From Nocardiopsis sinuspersici (lineage in GTDB: Bacteria; Actinomycetota; Actinomycetes; Streptosporangiales; Streptosporangiaceae): 64,000 nt of DNA. Each line of letters starts with the position of its first letter. Within the stretch, counting starts at the first letter, position 1. Positions 42,168 through 51,470 of this stretch are shown here, one piece after another. The stretch lies in contig VWVT01000021.1 in the NCBI GenBank assembly GCA_008638415.1, positions 1 through 64,000 on the forward strand. The letters run 5' to 3'. A model generated the notes under the pieces. The model was not told the DNA's origin, ran no database searches, and was given only the letters and a program-made list of their open reading frames with translations. The position numbers and the translations under genes are program-made.

Positions 42168-42183
42168 GTAATACTCGTATTAC
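42168..42183 (-). promoter_or_regulatory. operator of the toxin-antitoxin operon
   Basis: GTAATAC-TC-GTATTAC is a perfect 16-bp palindrome whose edge overlaps the TACCAT -10 box of the antitoxin gene (42165-42170). Position and symmetry fit binding by the ribbon-helix-helix antitoxin. Confidence 0.65.
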
Positions 42184-42231
42184 GCTGTGTCCATGATACT
42201 CCTCGATCCGGCCGGTCGCGGGAAGCGCCGC

Positions 42232-42720
42232 TCAGCGGAGGCGGGCGGCGTCGATGCCGCGCTGCACGATGTCGGTAATGAAGTAGTCGCCGGGGTCGCG
42301 CTCGTCGCGCAGCCGGTGCACCAGGGAGTCGTCCACCCACATGAACTCGGTGTGCTTGCCCGGCTCCAGCCGCGGCGCGTCCAGGTCGCCCTCCACCCGC
42401 ACCAGGTAGTCCACCTCGTGCCGGGTCACGCCGTCTCCGGGGTCCCAGTCCAGCCGGAACAGCTCGGCCAGCACCTCGGTCAGCCTCCAGCCGGTCTCCT
42501 CCTCCACCTCGCGCGCCAGTCCTTCGAGCATGCCCTCACCGCGTTCGACATGCCCGCCGACGATGTCCCAGCAGTCCGGGAACACCCTCCGGGTGGGGGA
42601 CCGCCGCTGCGCGAAGACCCTGCCCCGGTCGTCGGCGATGACCGCGCCCGCCACGTGGGTCCGCCCGTCGGAGGTGTCCGGGAAACCGATCCCCGGAGCC
42701 ACCGTGATACCGCTGCTCAT
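42232..42720 (-). CDS. Nudix hydrolase
   Basis: The 162-residue enzyme carries a complete Nudix box, GHVERGEGMLEGLAREVEEETGW, preceded by RRVFPDCWDIVG. Such enzymes hydrolyse nucleoside diphosphates linked to another group, often damaged nucleotides; the substrate is not predictable here. The ATG at 42720 overlaps the TetR stop codon (ATGA), so the two are co-translated from the promoter in front of the TetR gene. Confidence 0.9.
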   Translation of the reverse strand: MSSGITVAPGIGFPDTSDGRTHVAGAVIADDRGRVFAQRRSPTRRVFPDCWDIVGGHVERGEGMLEGLAREVEEETGWRLTEVLAELFRLDWDPGDGVTRHEVDYLVRVEGDLDAPRLEPGKHTEFMWVDDSLVHRLRDERDPGDYFITDIVQRGIDAARLR

Positions 42721-43382
42721 GCGCCCTCCTCCTCGTCCGGGGGCCAGCCTACGTTCCCGCCCCGGCGGGGCAGGCGCAGGGTGAGCAGCTTCGCCCGGGG
42801 AGCCAGTCCCGCGGCCAGCCCGAAGACCGCCTCGGTGCGCGAGTGGTCCTCGTCGAGCACCGAGAACAGGTTCACGCCCAGGTAGAACGTGATCGCCCCG
42901 TAGGCCACCTCGCGGGCGGGCAGCAGCCTGCCCAGGGCGGATCCGCCCAGCACCCGGTTCCACTCGTGCTCGATGAAGGCGATCCACGGTTCGGAGCGGG
43001 CCCGGATCTCCTCGCGCAGCTCCGGCTTGGTGACGGCGGCGGCCACCAGCTCGGAGAACTCGGTGACGTAGCCGCGCTCCAGGTCGGTCCGGTAGATCCG
43101 CATGGCCGCCTCCACCAGCTCCTCCAGGGTGCCCGCCCGTGCGGTGACCTCCCGGTACATGGCCATGCGCTCGGCGCTGGAGCGGTCCAACGCGGCCAGC
43201 AGCAGCTGGTCGACCCCGCCGAAGTGGTAGAAGACCAGCGCCGAGTTGGCCTCCGCGCGTGTGGCGATGGCCCGCGCCGACGCCCCGGCGTACCCCTCCT
43301 CGCGCAGCACCTCGCCGGCGGCGGCGAGCAGCCGCTCCTTGGTCTCCTCGCTCGTGCGCCGTCCTCCGCCGCTTCTGGCCAT
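42717..43382 (-). CDS. TetR-family repressor
   Basis: The 221-residue regulator has an N-terminal helix-turn-helix (TKERLLAAAGEVLREEGYAGASARAIATRAEANSALVFYHFGGVDQLLLAAL, recognition helix in SALVFYHFGG) and an all-helical ligand domain. Its ATG has AAGGAGGGTC just upstream, and a TATGAT -10 (43411-43416, minus strand) sits beside a perfect palindrome at 43420-43437. It is divergent from two membrane-protein genes that it probably represses together with itself and the Nudix gene. Confidence 0.9.
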   Translation of the reverse strand: MARSGGGRRTSEETKERLLAAAGEVLREEGYAGASARAIATRAEANSALVFYHFGGVDQLLLAALDRSSAERMAMYREVTARAGTLEELVEAAMRIYRTDLERGYVTEFSELVAAAVTKPELREEIRARSEPWIAFIEHEWNRVLGGSALGRLLPAREVAYGAITFYLGVNLFSVLDEDHSRTEAVFGLAAGLAPRAKLLTLRLPRRGGNVGWPPDEEEGA

Positions 43383-43419
43383 GACCCTCCTTGCTCTCGG
43401 TCAGGTTTTCATCATACGG

Positions 43420-43437
43420 TTTAATCAAGTGATTAAA
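43420..43437. promoter_or_regulatory. TetR operator
   Basis: TTTAATCA-AG-TGATTAAA is a perfect palindrome in the divergent promoter, next to the minus-strand TATGAT box and 35 bp upstream of the plus-strand membrane operon. The AT-rich sequence stands out in this genome. Confidence 0.7.
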
Positions 43438-43472
43438 TCAATCGTTTTAATCGCATGTCGAAGGAGTCCCCC

Positions 43473-44417
43473 GTGCCCCGAAGCGATGTCCCCTCCTCCT
43501 CAAGGGCGCGCTGGCTGCTCGCCGGGCTGGTCCTGGCCGCCTTCGCAGCCCTGTTGGCCCTGCGGATCCACCATTGGGGCGGCCTGGACCAGACCGCCCT
43601 GTTCTACGTCGGCCTGCCCGCGACGATCGCCCTGCTCGTGGTGTTCACCGTGCGGGCCCGGAGCGCCGTCGGCATCGCCATGGCCGGCACCACCGTCGGC
43701 CTGGCCCTGGCCGGGCCCCTGCTCGGAGAGGGGCTGGTGTGCCTGCTCGTCGCCGCGCCCCTGATCTACGGGGTCGTCGCCCTGGTCGCCTGGGTGGCGA
43801 CGCTGGTCCTGGGCGGGGGCGACCGCTCCCAGCACGCCCTGCTCTCGGTACCGCTGCTGTTCGTGCTCGCCCTGGAGGGCGTCGCCGGGACCTCCCTGCT
43901 GCCCAGGGCCGGCACGGGGGAGGGCCACACCGTGGTCTCCGCCCCGGCTGAGAACGTCGCGGCGGCCCTGGCCGCCCCGCCCGAGTACGGTGCCCCCGAC
44001 GCGCTCTTCCTGCGCGCGGTCCCCTTCCCGCGCCCCGTCTCGGCGGTCGGCGAGGGCCTGGAGGTCGGCGACACCCGGCTCGTCCGCTTCACCCCGCGCC
44101 GCACGCTGCGGTCGGGCGCCGAACCCACCCCGCGCCACATGGAGCTGAGGATCGTGGAGAGCGAGATCCGCGGGGACGGCGGCCGGGTGGTGTTCGAGGT
44201 GGTCGAGGACACCGCCTTCGCGAACTGGATGGACATGCGCCGCGCCGAGGCCGTGTGGCGGGCCGAGGACGCGGGGACACGGCTGACCTGGTCCATCGAC
44301 TACGAACGCACCTACGAGCCGTCCTGGTACTTCGGCCCGATCCAGTCCTACGCCACCGGTCTGGCCGCCGAGTACCTCGCCGCGACCTTCGGGTCCGCCG
44401 CGCTCGGGGACTCCTGA
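43473..44417 (+). CDS. membrane protein with C-terminal SRPBCC-like domain
   Basis: The 314-residue protein has four or five helices in its first 140 residues (WLLAGLVLAAFAALLAL, FYVGLPATIALLVVF, GIAMAGTTVGLALAGPLLG, LICLLVAAPLIYGVVALVAWVATLVL-like, and ALLSVPLLFVLALEG). A soluble domain of about 150 residues follows, with VVSAPAENVAAAL, ELRIVESEI and RLTWSIDYERTYEPSWYFGPIQ, the pattern of a lipid-binding START/SRPBCC fold. GTG 43473 is preferred over the ATG 18 bp upstream because GAAGGAG sits seven bases before it. It is coupled to the next gene by an overlapping TGATG. Confidence 0.72.
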   Translation: MPRSDVPSSSRARWLLAGLVLAAFAALLALRIHHWGGLDQTALFYVGLPATIALLVVFTVRARSAVGIAMAGTTVGLALAGPLLGEGLVCLLVAAPLIYGVVALVAWVATLVLGGGDRSQHALLSVPLLFVLALEGVAGTSLLPRAGTGEGHTVVSAPAENVAAALAAPPEYGAPDALFLRAVPFPRPVSAVGEGLEVGDTRLVRFTPRRTLRSGAEPTPRHMELRIVESEIRGDGGRVVFEVVEDTAFANWMDMRRAEAVWRAEDAGTRLTWSIDYERTYEPSWYFGPIQSYATGLAAEYLAATFGSAALGDS

Positions 44418-45712
44418 TGGGTCCGGAGACCCCCGCGGTCCTGGTCCGCGGCGTCGGACTGTTCGCCCCGCTGCTGCCCGTGATCGGGCTGTGCCTGTGG
44501 CGTGCGCCCCGGCAGCGCGAGATCGCGGCGATGATCGTGGCGGGGGCGTGGTCCCTGCTCACACTCGTCCCGCTCAACCTGTACGCACTGCACGCGGGCT
44601 GGTGGTCCTTCCACGCCGAGGGCGCCGTGTGGCTCGGGATCCCCGTCGACCTGCTGCTCGCATGGGCGGTGCTGTGGGGCGTCCTGCCCGCGCTGCTGCT
44701 GCGCCTCCTGCCGGTTCCGCTGCTCACCGGCCTGCTCGTGTGGGTGGACGTCATCGTCATGCCGCTCGCCGAACCCGTCGTGGTGCTGGGTTCCCGGTGG
44801 CTGCTCGGCGAGTTCGCCGGTTCCGCGCTGTGCCTGATCCCCGCGCTGCTGCTGGCCTACTGGACCCGTACCGGCCAACTGGTCCACGCCCGGACGTGGG
44901 CCCAGGCGGTGCTCGCGTTCGGCCTCATGGTCGCCGCGCCGCTGGCCGCACTGGGGGCACTGCCCGAGCCCGGCACGGCCTTCGCCGCCGCCCAGGTCCT
45001 CGCGCTGGTGTGCCTGCCGGGCCTGGCGGCGGCCCGCGAGTTCGCCCTGGTGGGCGGCGGTACCCCGCTGCCCTTCGATCCGCCGTCCCGGCTGGTCACC
45101 AGCGGCCCCTACGCCTACCTGCGCAACCCGATGCAGACCGCGGTCGTCGCCCTCTACCTGGTCCTGTCCCCGGTCACGGGCGACCCGTGGCCGCTGGCCG
45201 GCGCGCTGGCCGCGTTCGTCTACGGCGCCGGGTTCGCCCAATGGCACGAGGGGGGCCGGTTGCGCGAGGCGTTCGGGCGGGACTGGGAGGCCTACCGGTC
45301 GGGCGTGCGCTCCTGGCTGCCCCTGTGGCGCCCGTGGCAGGGCCGGACGCCGGGCACCCTGTACGTGGCGTCGGACTGCGACATGTGCCGGGGCCTGGGC
45401 GGCTGGCTCGCCGCCCGCGCGCCCGTGGCGCTGGAGCCGAGGCCGGCGGCGGAGCACACCGAGGTGCTGTACCGGCTGACCTACGAGACCCCCGACGGGC
45501 TCCGCTGGAGCGGGGTCCGCGCGCTGGCCCGGGCGCTCGAACACCTCCACCTGGGGTGGGCGCTCGTCGGCTGGGCGATCGACCTGCCCGGACCGCGCCA
45601 CGTCGCGCAGTTGTGCGCCGACGCCTTCGGCGCCGGACCCCGTCCGTCCCGGGAACCCCTCGGTGAACCGGAGAGGGAGGGGGAGGCGCCCACGCGCGGC
45701 ACCGGGGTGTGA
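44417..45712 (+). CDS. integral-membrane methyltransferase fused to a DCC-type thiol-disulfide domain
   Basis: The 431-residue protein has about eight helices. The segment VTSGPYAYLRNPMQTAVVALYL is the AdoMet-binding signature of the isoprenylcysteine/phospholipid methyltransferase superfamily, with the partner motif WEAYRSGVRSWLP close behind. After about residue 310, LYVASDCDMCRGLGGWLAAR matches the DCC-family opening (Y-x-x-D-C-x-x-C), giving a likely redox domain. The combination suggests modification of a membrane lipid or isoprenoid-linked thiol. It is translationally coupled to the gene before and under the TetR promoter. Confidence 0.72.
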   Translation: MGPETPAVLVRGVGLFAPLLPVIGLCLWRAPRQREIAAMIVAGAWSLLTLVPLNLYALHAGWWSFHAEGAVWLGIPVDLLLAWAVLWGVLPALLLRLLPVPLLTGLLVWVDVIVMPLAEPVVVLGSRWLLGEFAGSALCLIPALLLAYWTRTGQLVHARTWAQAVLAFGLMVAAPLAALGALPEPGTAFAAAQVLALVCLPGLAAAREFALVGGGTPLPFDPPSRLVTSGPYAYLRNPMQTAVVALYLVLSPVTGDPWPLAGALAAFVYGAGFAQWHEGGRLREAFGRDWEAYRSGVRSWLPLWRPWQGRTPGTLYVASDCDMCRGLGGWLAARAPVALEPRPAAEHTEVLYRLTYETPDGLRWSGVRALARALEHLHLGWALVGWAIDLPGPRHVAQLCADAFGAGPRPSREPLGEPEREGEAPTRGTGV

Positions 45713-45769
45713 GGTCGGGCGCCGGACGCACCAGGAACCGGCGGAGCGCCCGGCCGCGTTAGCGTGTCC

Positions 45770-46396
45770 ATGGACACGACCACGAAGACGACCTCCCCTC
45801 TGGTACCCCTGGCCACCGCCGCCCTCGGCGGCCTGGCGGTCGGTGCGCTGACGTCGTTCGCCCAGGGGTGGCTCCCGTTCGCGCTGCAGTCGCTGGCCAA
45901 CTCCAGCGGGTCCTGGAGCGCCGCGGCGTTCCTGCCGGCCCTCCTGGCGACGCGGCGGTGGGTCGGCGTGGCCGCCGGGGTCCTGGCACTGGCGGCCATG
46001 GTGCTCGGCTACGACCTCGCCTCCGTCCTGCGCGGCTACTCCGCCTCGGTCGGCATGACGCTCTTCTGGCTGACGGCCGCCGTCACCGTGGGTCCCGTCC
46101 TGGGACTGGGCGCCGAGTCCCTCCGGCGCCGGGGCGCGTTCGCACCCTGGGGCGTGGGCGTGCTGTGCGGTGTGCTCATCGGCGAGGGCGTGTACGGGTT
46201 CCTGTACGTCCTGGAGACGACCTCGCCCGTCTACTGGGCGCTCTCGATCACCGGAGGGGGCGCCCTCCTGGTATGGGCCTGCCTACTGCGCTTTCCCGGG
46301 GTCCGCCCGGTCCTGACGGCGGTGGCCGTCACCGCGGTGACGGCCACCGCCTTCGTCTTCGTCTACTCCGGGAACCCGTTGAGGTGGTGGTTCTGA
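45770..46396 (+). CDS. DUF6518-like membrane protein
   Basis: The 208-residue protein has six predicted helices; the stretch GALTSFAQGWLPFALQSLANSSGSWS is the hallmark of DUF6518 proteins of actinobacteria. Function is unknown. A TAGCGT -10 box (45760-45765) lies only four bases before the ATG at 45770, so transcription probably starts inside or at the start codon. A GTG six bases upstream is also in frame. It is 57 bp after the methyltransferase gene and may have its own promoter. Confidence 0.7.
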   Translation: MDTTTKTTSPLVPLATAALGGLAVGALTSFAQGWLPFALQSLANSSGSWSAAAFLPALLATRRWVGVAAGVLALAAMVLGYDLASVLRGYSASVGMTLFWLTAAVTVGPVLGLGAESLRRRGAFAPWGVGVLCGVLIGEGVYGFLYVLETTSPVYWALSITGGGALLVWACLLRFPGVRPVLTAVAVTAVTATAFVFVYSGNPLRWWF

Positions 46397-46599
46397 CACC
46401 GCGCCGACCCGTCCCCGCGACCCCCGTGCGCGTCCTCTGCCGGTGAACGCGCCGCCGGGCCGGGCTCCGGGGCCCGGGCTCCATGGCGCCCTCCCCGTCC
46501 GGACGCCCCACCGTTATGCTCGGTCGGGGCCGACTCGTCCGAAAAGGGCGACAGGACGGGCCCCACGTCTTCGCCCCCCCGTAAGGCACGAGGAAGTCC

Positions 46600-48792
46600 A
46601 TGGAAGAACAGGCCATGCTCGCGCGGGACCTCGTGCTGCGCGTCTGTGCCGGAGCGACCGAGCTCGACCCCCAGTGGGTCAGGGCCGACGGCAAGGTCAC
46701 CACACCCTTCCTCGTGCCGCGGGACCGCAACCTCGTCCGCGCGGTCGTCGCCGCGGGACGGGCCATGGGCGTCGACCGGCTCCTGGTCTGCCGCACCCGG
46801 CCCGAGTTCTCCTACGACCCCGTCACCGAGGTCCCCCTCGACACCGACACCCTCATCGACCTCGTCCGCGGCTGGGGCCCCGTGCCCACCGACTTCCTCG
46901 TCTGCGTCGAGGACTTCTCCGCCGCCGTCCTGGTCACCGCGGACGAACTCACCGTCGCCGCCGGGCCCGCCGACTTCGTCCGCGAACTCGTCGGCGCGGA
47001 CATCCCCCAGGCCCGGGCGCACTTCGGCGCGCGCGCCCGCGCCGAGGGCGGTCCCGTCCTCACCCGGGCGGCCCAGCTCTACCACTGCGCCGAGGCCGGT
47101 GCCCGCCACGCCCGCGGCCCCCGGGGGCCGGGCCCGGACCTGGCCGAGCGCCTGGCCCGGGGCCTCGACCGCGCCCGCCGGAGCTCTCCGCGCGCGGTCC
47201 GCTCCCTACGCGCTCTGCGCGGCGCCTGGGGATGGCTCATGGTGGTGGCCCTGCTCGTGGCACCCCTGGTCGTCCCCGGCCTGGAGGCCGTGCTGCCCGC
47301 CCTGGCCGCCGCCTTCGTCCTGATCCTCCAGTTGGCCTGGCCGGCGCGCTCTCGCACCGTTTCCTTCGCCGCCCTGCTGCGGGTGGCCGCCTTCGGCGCG
47401 CTCCTGCTGTGGCCCCTCGCCCTCGCCGAGGCCGCCCTGGTCCGGCTGCTGGGCGCCGACCCCTACGGTGTCCTCGGCTACACCTACGTCGCCGTGTCCG
47501 TGGAGGAAGTCGGCAAGCTCCTCCCGCTGCTGTTCCTGGCACTGGCGGCCCGCCGACGGCTGCGCCGCCTGGCCGCCGTCGACTTCCTGCTGCTGGCCGC
47601 CGCCTCCGGGGCCGGGTTCCAGCTCGCCGAACGCCTGCTCACCGAGGTGTCGCTGGGCGGCCGGAACCTCTCCATGGACGTCGGCCCGTTCCTGCCCGGC
47701 GGCAGTACCGTCACCGATCCGGCGGGTACCGTGCTGGCGGTCTTCTCCGGGCACGCCGTCACCACCGGCCTGGTCGGGGCCGCGCTCGGCCTGGCGGTCG
47801 TGGGCCGCCGCTACGGGGCATGGGTGTGGTTTCTGCCCCCGGTCGCGATGACCCTGGCGTTCCTCGAACACCTGAACCTCAACGCGCGGCTGGCCAACGC
47901 CGCGCTCCACCCGGCCTCGGACTTCGCGCACGGCCTCCTGGGCGGCGGAGTCCTCACCCCGTGGCTGCTGGTGCTGCTGCTGGCGTGCGCGGTCGCCATG
48001 GACTACCGGATGATCGCGACCGCGGCCGAGTCCACGCCGCCGCTGCCCGGCCAGCCTCCGCTGGCGCGCCTGCGCCGCTGGGCCCGGGGCCGCTCCGTGG
48101 CCATGCGCGTGCGCGTGCCCGCCGACATCGCGCCGCTGTTTCGCCGGATGGCGCTGTCCTGGGTGGACCTGCCGGTCACCCTGGCCACCACGCTGTCCAC
48201 GATCGTCCACGAACTCGCCGTCGCGGCCATCGCCGCGCGGCGCGGGCCCGGGGTGCTCTGCGACACCTGGCGGTTCCTGCGCCGGCGGCGGGGGAACGCC
48301 ATGGGCGAGGCCCGGTCCGCGGGGAGGCCCTGGCGCCACCACCCCTCGCAGGAGGAGCTCACCCGGCAGGCGCGCGAACTGGCCCGGCGGCTGGGGCTGG
48401 CGGCCACCGGCGGGGTCACCGGGGCGATGGCGGCGATGTACGCCGCCGGGATGTACGTCATCGTCACCGCGCCGGTCGCTCCGGGCCCGGACGGGGACGG
48501 GCGGGCCGCCTACGCGTTCGTGGCGCTGGACCGGATCCAGGGGTGGTTGGGCGGGCTGACCGCCGTCGAGTCGGCCTGGGCCGCCGTGGCCCTGGTCGCG
48601 GTGCTGACCCTGCTGCTGTCCGGCAACGGTGTGCCGCACGCCCACCCGCGCATGCGCGAGTTCCTGCGGGCGCCCACCGCGAACACCGGCGCGATCCTGG
48701 GGATGCTCGCCCCCGGCCAGGCGGGGTACGCGGCCCTCGGCCTGGTGGGGCTGCTGCTGCCCCGGCGCGTGGACCGGTTCCTCGTACGGTGA
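46600..48792 (+). CDS. PrsW-like intramembrane protease with N- and C-terminal extensions
   Basis: The 730-residue protein has an N-terminal soluble region of about 200 residues (VPRDRNLVRAVVAAGRAMGVDRLLVC) with no family I recognise. The PrsW core (about 210-470) has the metal-binding signature SVEEVGKLLP (Glu-Glu-x-x-Lys), SGAGFQLAERLL and SGHAVTTGLVGAALG plus FLEHLNLN, which supply His ligands. A C-terminal region with two more helix pairs runs to about 725. PrsW proteases cut anti-sigma factors in other bacteria. The ATG is preceded by CGAGGAAGTCC. A TATGCT box near 46516 is a possible promoter. Confidence 0.8.
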   Translation: MEEQAMLARDLVLRVCAGATELDPQWVRADGKVTTPFLVPRDRNLVRAVVAAGRAMGVDRLLVCRTRPEFSYDPVTEVPLDTDTLIDLVRGWGPVPTDFLVCVEDFSAAVLVTADELTVAAGPADFVRELVGADIPQARAHFGARARAEGGPVLTRAAQLYHCAEAGARHARGPRGPGPDLAERLARGLDRARRSSPRAVRSLRALRGAWGWLMVVALLVAPLVVPGLEAVLPALAAAFVLILQLAWPARSRTVSFAALLRVAAFGALLLWPLALAEAALVRLLGADPYGVLGYTYVAVSVEEVGKLLPLLFLALAARRRLRRLAAVDFLLLAAASGAGFQLAERLLTEVSLGGRNLSMDVGPFLPGGSTVTDPAGTVLAVFSGHAVTTGLVGAALGLAVVGRRYGAWVWFLPPVAMTLAFLEHLNLNARLANAALHPASDFAHGLLGGGVLTPWLLVLLLACAVAMDYRMIATAAESTPPLPGQPPLARLRRWARGRSVAMRVRVPADIAPLFRRMALSWVDLPVTLATTLSTIVHELAVAAIAARRGPGVLCDTWRFLRRRRGNAMGEARSAGRPWRHHPSQEELTRQARELARRLGLAATGGVTGAMAAMYAAGMYVIVTAPVAPGPDGDGRAAYAFVALDRIQGWLGGLTAVESAWAAVALVAVLTLLLSGNGVPHAHPRMREFLRAPTANTGAILGMLAPGQAGYAALGLVGLLLPRRVDRFLVR

Positions 48793-48798
48793 CGGGCG

Positions 48799-48848
48799 CG
48801 GCCCCGGGGTGCTTGTTCCACTCCGGGGCCGTTTCCCCGGCCGGGCCG
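48799..48848 (+). terminator. terminator after the PrsW-like gene
   Basis: CGGCCCCGG (48799-48807) and CCGGGGCCG (48833-48841) form a stem over a 25-base loop, followed by TTTCCCC. The remaining 160 bp to the molybdoenzyme gene show nothing else. Confidence 0.55.
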
Positions 48849-49010
48849 GTCACGTCCGCTCGCTGCCCCGGGGCCGGGGAGCGCCGTCCCAGCAGATCCG
48901 GGCGTGTGGGGCGTCGAAGGCGGCGCCGGCCCCACACGGGGATGCCGCCGGGTCGGCCCCGGGTTCACGGATGTCGCGCGGCGGCCGGGGGGAGAGCGTG
49001 GCAGCCGGTC

Positions 49011-51353
49011 TCAGCCCGCGGTGACGCCCCTCGGCGGCTCGAAGGCGCGCACCGGCGGCACCTCACCGGCGAACGGCTCCACGCGCACCCGCGTCAACTG
49101 GCCCGTGCACCCCTGGCTCAGTGCCGACGTGCCCACGTCCTCCGTCAGCGCGTTCGGGTTCCCGTGCGCGCACGTCACCCCCGGCTCCGACGGGTCGTAC
49201 CAGGCGCCCGTCGACAGCTGCACCACACCCGGCCGCAGCGCCTCGCTCACCACCACGCCCGCCAGGCACGAGCCCCGGGAGCTCGACACCCGCACCACGT
49301 CCCCGTCGGCCACGCCACACGCTCGCGCGTCCTCCGGGCGCATCCGCACCGGCGAACGTCCTCGTACCTTCTGCGACATGCTGTGCGCGCCCATGTCCTG
49401 CTGGCTGTGCAGCCGTCCGCTCGGCTGGTTCGCCACCAGCACCAGCGGGAAGTCCCCGGCCTCCCCGTCCGTGCCGCCGGTCACCGCCGGGCCCGGCAGC
49501 CACACCGGATGTCCGGGGCAGTCCTCGTAGCCGAACGACGCGATGGTCTCCGAGAACAGCTCGATCCGCCCGCTCGGCGTCCGCAGGGGATTCCCCTCCG
49601 GGTCCTCGCGGAACTCGCCGAGCAGGGCCTCGTCCTCCACCCGGCCGGGCATGTCCACCCGTCCGCGCTCCCAGAACTCCTCGAACGGGGGCACCTCCAG
49701 GCCGCGCCGCGCCACCAGCGAGCGCCAGCGCTCGTAGACGACCCGGGTCCACTCGCCGCTGGTCCGGCCCTCGGTGAACTCCTCCCGCACGCCCAGCCGC
49801 TCGGCCAGGTCGGCGTAGGTGTCGTACTCGTCGCGCGCCTGCCCGTGCGGCGACACCGCGCGCGGCATCGCCCGCACGCTCAGGTCGCCCTGGCTCGCGG
49901 CCATGTCGTCGCGTTCCAGCACCGTCGTGGACGGGATGACGATGTCGGCGTGCCGCGCCGTCGCCGTCCAGTGCGTCTCGTGCACCACCACGGTCTCCGG
50001 CCGGCCGAAGGCCCTGGTCAGGCGGGCCAGGTCCTGGTGGTGGTGGAACGGGTTGCCGCCCGCCCAGTACACCAGCCGGATGTCCGGGTAGCGGCGCTCC
50101 TCGCCGTCGTGGTCGTAGCGGCCACCCGGGTCCAGCAGCATGTCGGCCACCCGTGCCACCGGGATGAACGAGTCCACCGGGTTGCCGCCCTGCGGCATCC
50201 TCGGCAGCCCCAGGGGCGTCGCCCCGCCGCCGTAGTTGCCCATGGACCCGTACCCGGACGCGAAACCGCCCCCCGGCAGTCCCACCTGTCCCAGGCAGCA
50301 CGCCAGGGCCAGCCCCGCCCACAGCGGCTGCTCGCCGTACCGGGCCCGCTGCACCGACCAGCCCACGTTGACCAGGGTGCGCCGCCCCGCCATCCGACGG
50401 GCCAGCGACCGCAGCTCGTCGGCCGGGACCCCGCTGATTCGCTCGGCCCACTCCGGGGAGCGCTCGGTCCCCTCCGTGCCGCCCCTCTCGTCGCGCTCGC
50501 CCATCACGTACGCGCGCAGCACGTCCGCGCCCACCGTGTACCGGTCCAGGAACTCCGTGTCGGCCAGGCCCTCGGTGAACAGCACGTGCGTCAGCGCCAG
50601 CATCACCGCCGTGTCGGTGCCCGGGGCGATGGAGACCCACTCGGCCCTCACGTCGTCGGGGGTGTCGTCCAGCAGCGGCGACACCGACACGAACTCCACC
50701 CCGGACCCGGAGGCCTCGCGCATCGCCGGGCCGGCGGTGTGGGCCGCCCGGCCCCCCGACGACGTCCACGTGTTGGACACGCGCAGCCCGCCGAAGGTGA
50801 CCAGGAGGTCGGTGTGCTCGCGGATCTGCGTCCATGCCGGGGCCCGGTGCAGCAGCCGGTTCGCCGCCGGGGTGCCGATGATCCTGGGGAAGAGCACCTC
50901 CACGGCGCCGTGGCTGTAGGTCGCCCGGGACCGGGTGTACCCGCCGATCGTGTTGAGGAACCGGTGCAGCTGGCTCTGCGCGTGGTGGATCCGGCCCGCG
51001 CTGCCCCACCCGTAGGAGCCGCCGTAGACCGCCGCGTTCCCGTGGGTGCGGCGCACCCGGTCGAGCTCTCCGGCGAGCAGGTCCAAGGCCGTGGACCACT
51101 CCACCTCGACGTAGGCGTCCTCGGGGTCGCCCCGGCTCGGATCCGGGCCCGGGCCGTGCTCCAGCCAGCGCCGACGCACGGACGGACGCGCCACCCGCGA
51201 GGCGTGGTGCTGGGCGGCGGGGGTGTTGGCGATCACCGGGGAGGGCGCCGGGTCGTCCGGGTCCGGGTTCACCCCCACCACGCGGTCGTCCCTGACGAGC
51301 ACCTGGTAGCTGCCCCAGTGGGCGCTGGTCGGATGCGACGACGTGGCGGACAT
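49011..51353 (-). CDS. molybdopterin oxidoreductase, BisC/TorA-type
   Basis: This 780-residue molybdenum enzyme of the DMSO-reductase family, serine-ligated type, has no Fe-S cluster motif and no signal peptide, so it acts in the cytoplasm like biotin sulfoxide reductase. Features: SSHPTSAHWGSYQVLVRDDRVVGV at the start, SGGSYGWGSAGRIHHAQ-like segment (YGGSYGWGSAGRIHHA), RATYSHGAVEVLF (the Mo-binding Ser after Tyr), VYWAGGNPFHHHQDLARL, and VLERDDMAASQG. It may reduce an S- or N-oxide. The ATG has a strong CCAGGAGGTAC ribosome site. No electron-transfer or cofactor genes are adjacent. Confidence 0.88.
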   Translation of the reverse strand: MSATSSHPTSAHWGSYQVLVRDDRVVGVNPDPDDPAPSPVIANTPAAQHHASRVARPSVRRRWLEHGPGPDPSRGDPEDAYVEVEWSTALDLLAGELDRVRRTHGNAAVYGGSYGWGSAGRIHHAQSQLHRFLNTIGGYTRSRATYSHGAVEVLFPRIIGTPAANRLLHRAPAWTQIREHTDLLVTFGGLRVSNTWTSSGGRAAHTAGPAMREASGSGVEFVSVSPLLDDTPDDVRAEWVSIAPGTDTAVMLALTHVLFTEGLADTEFLDRYTVGADVLRAYVMGERDERGGTEGTERSPEWAERISGVPADELRSLARRMAGRRTLVNVGWSVQRARYGEQPLWAGLALACCLGQVGLPGGGFASGYGSMGNYGGGATPLGLPRMPQGGNPVDSFIPVARVADMLLDPGGRYDHDGEERRYPDIRLVYWAGGNPFHHHQDLARLTRAFGRPETVVVHETHWTATARHADIVIPSTTVLERDDMAASQGDLSVRAMPRAVSPHGQARDEYDTYADLAERLGVREEFTEGRTSGEWTRVVYERWRSLVARRGLEVPPFEEFWERGRVDMPGRVEDEALLGEFREDPEGNPLRTPSGRIELFSETIASFGYEDCPGHPVWLPGPAVTGGTDGEAGDFPLVLVANQPSGRLHSQQDMGAHSMSQKVRGRSPVRMRPEDARACGVADGDVVRVSSSRGSCLAGVVVSEALRPGVVQLSTGAWYDPSEPGVTCAHGNPNALTEDVGTSALSQGCTGQLTRVRVEPFAGEVPPVRAFEPPRGVTAG

Positions 51354-51470
51354 GCTCGTGTACCTCCTGGGATTCCTCGGACCCCATCGGGGACCCTGGG
51401 GCCACTTTATGCACCACACGGTGCGATGATGGTCCGCGCGGCGGCGGCCGGCCGTGGCCCGGCGGCAGCC

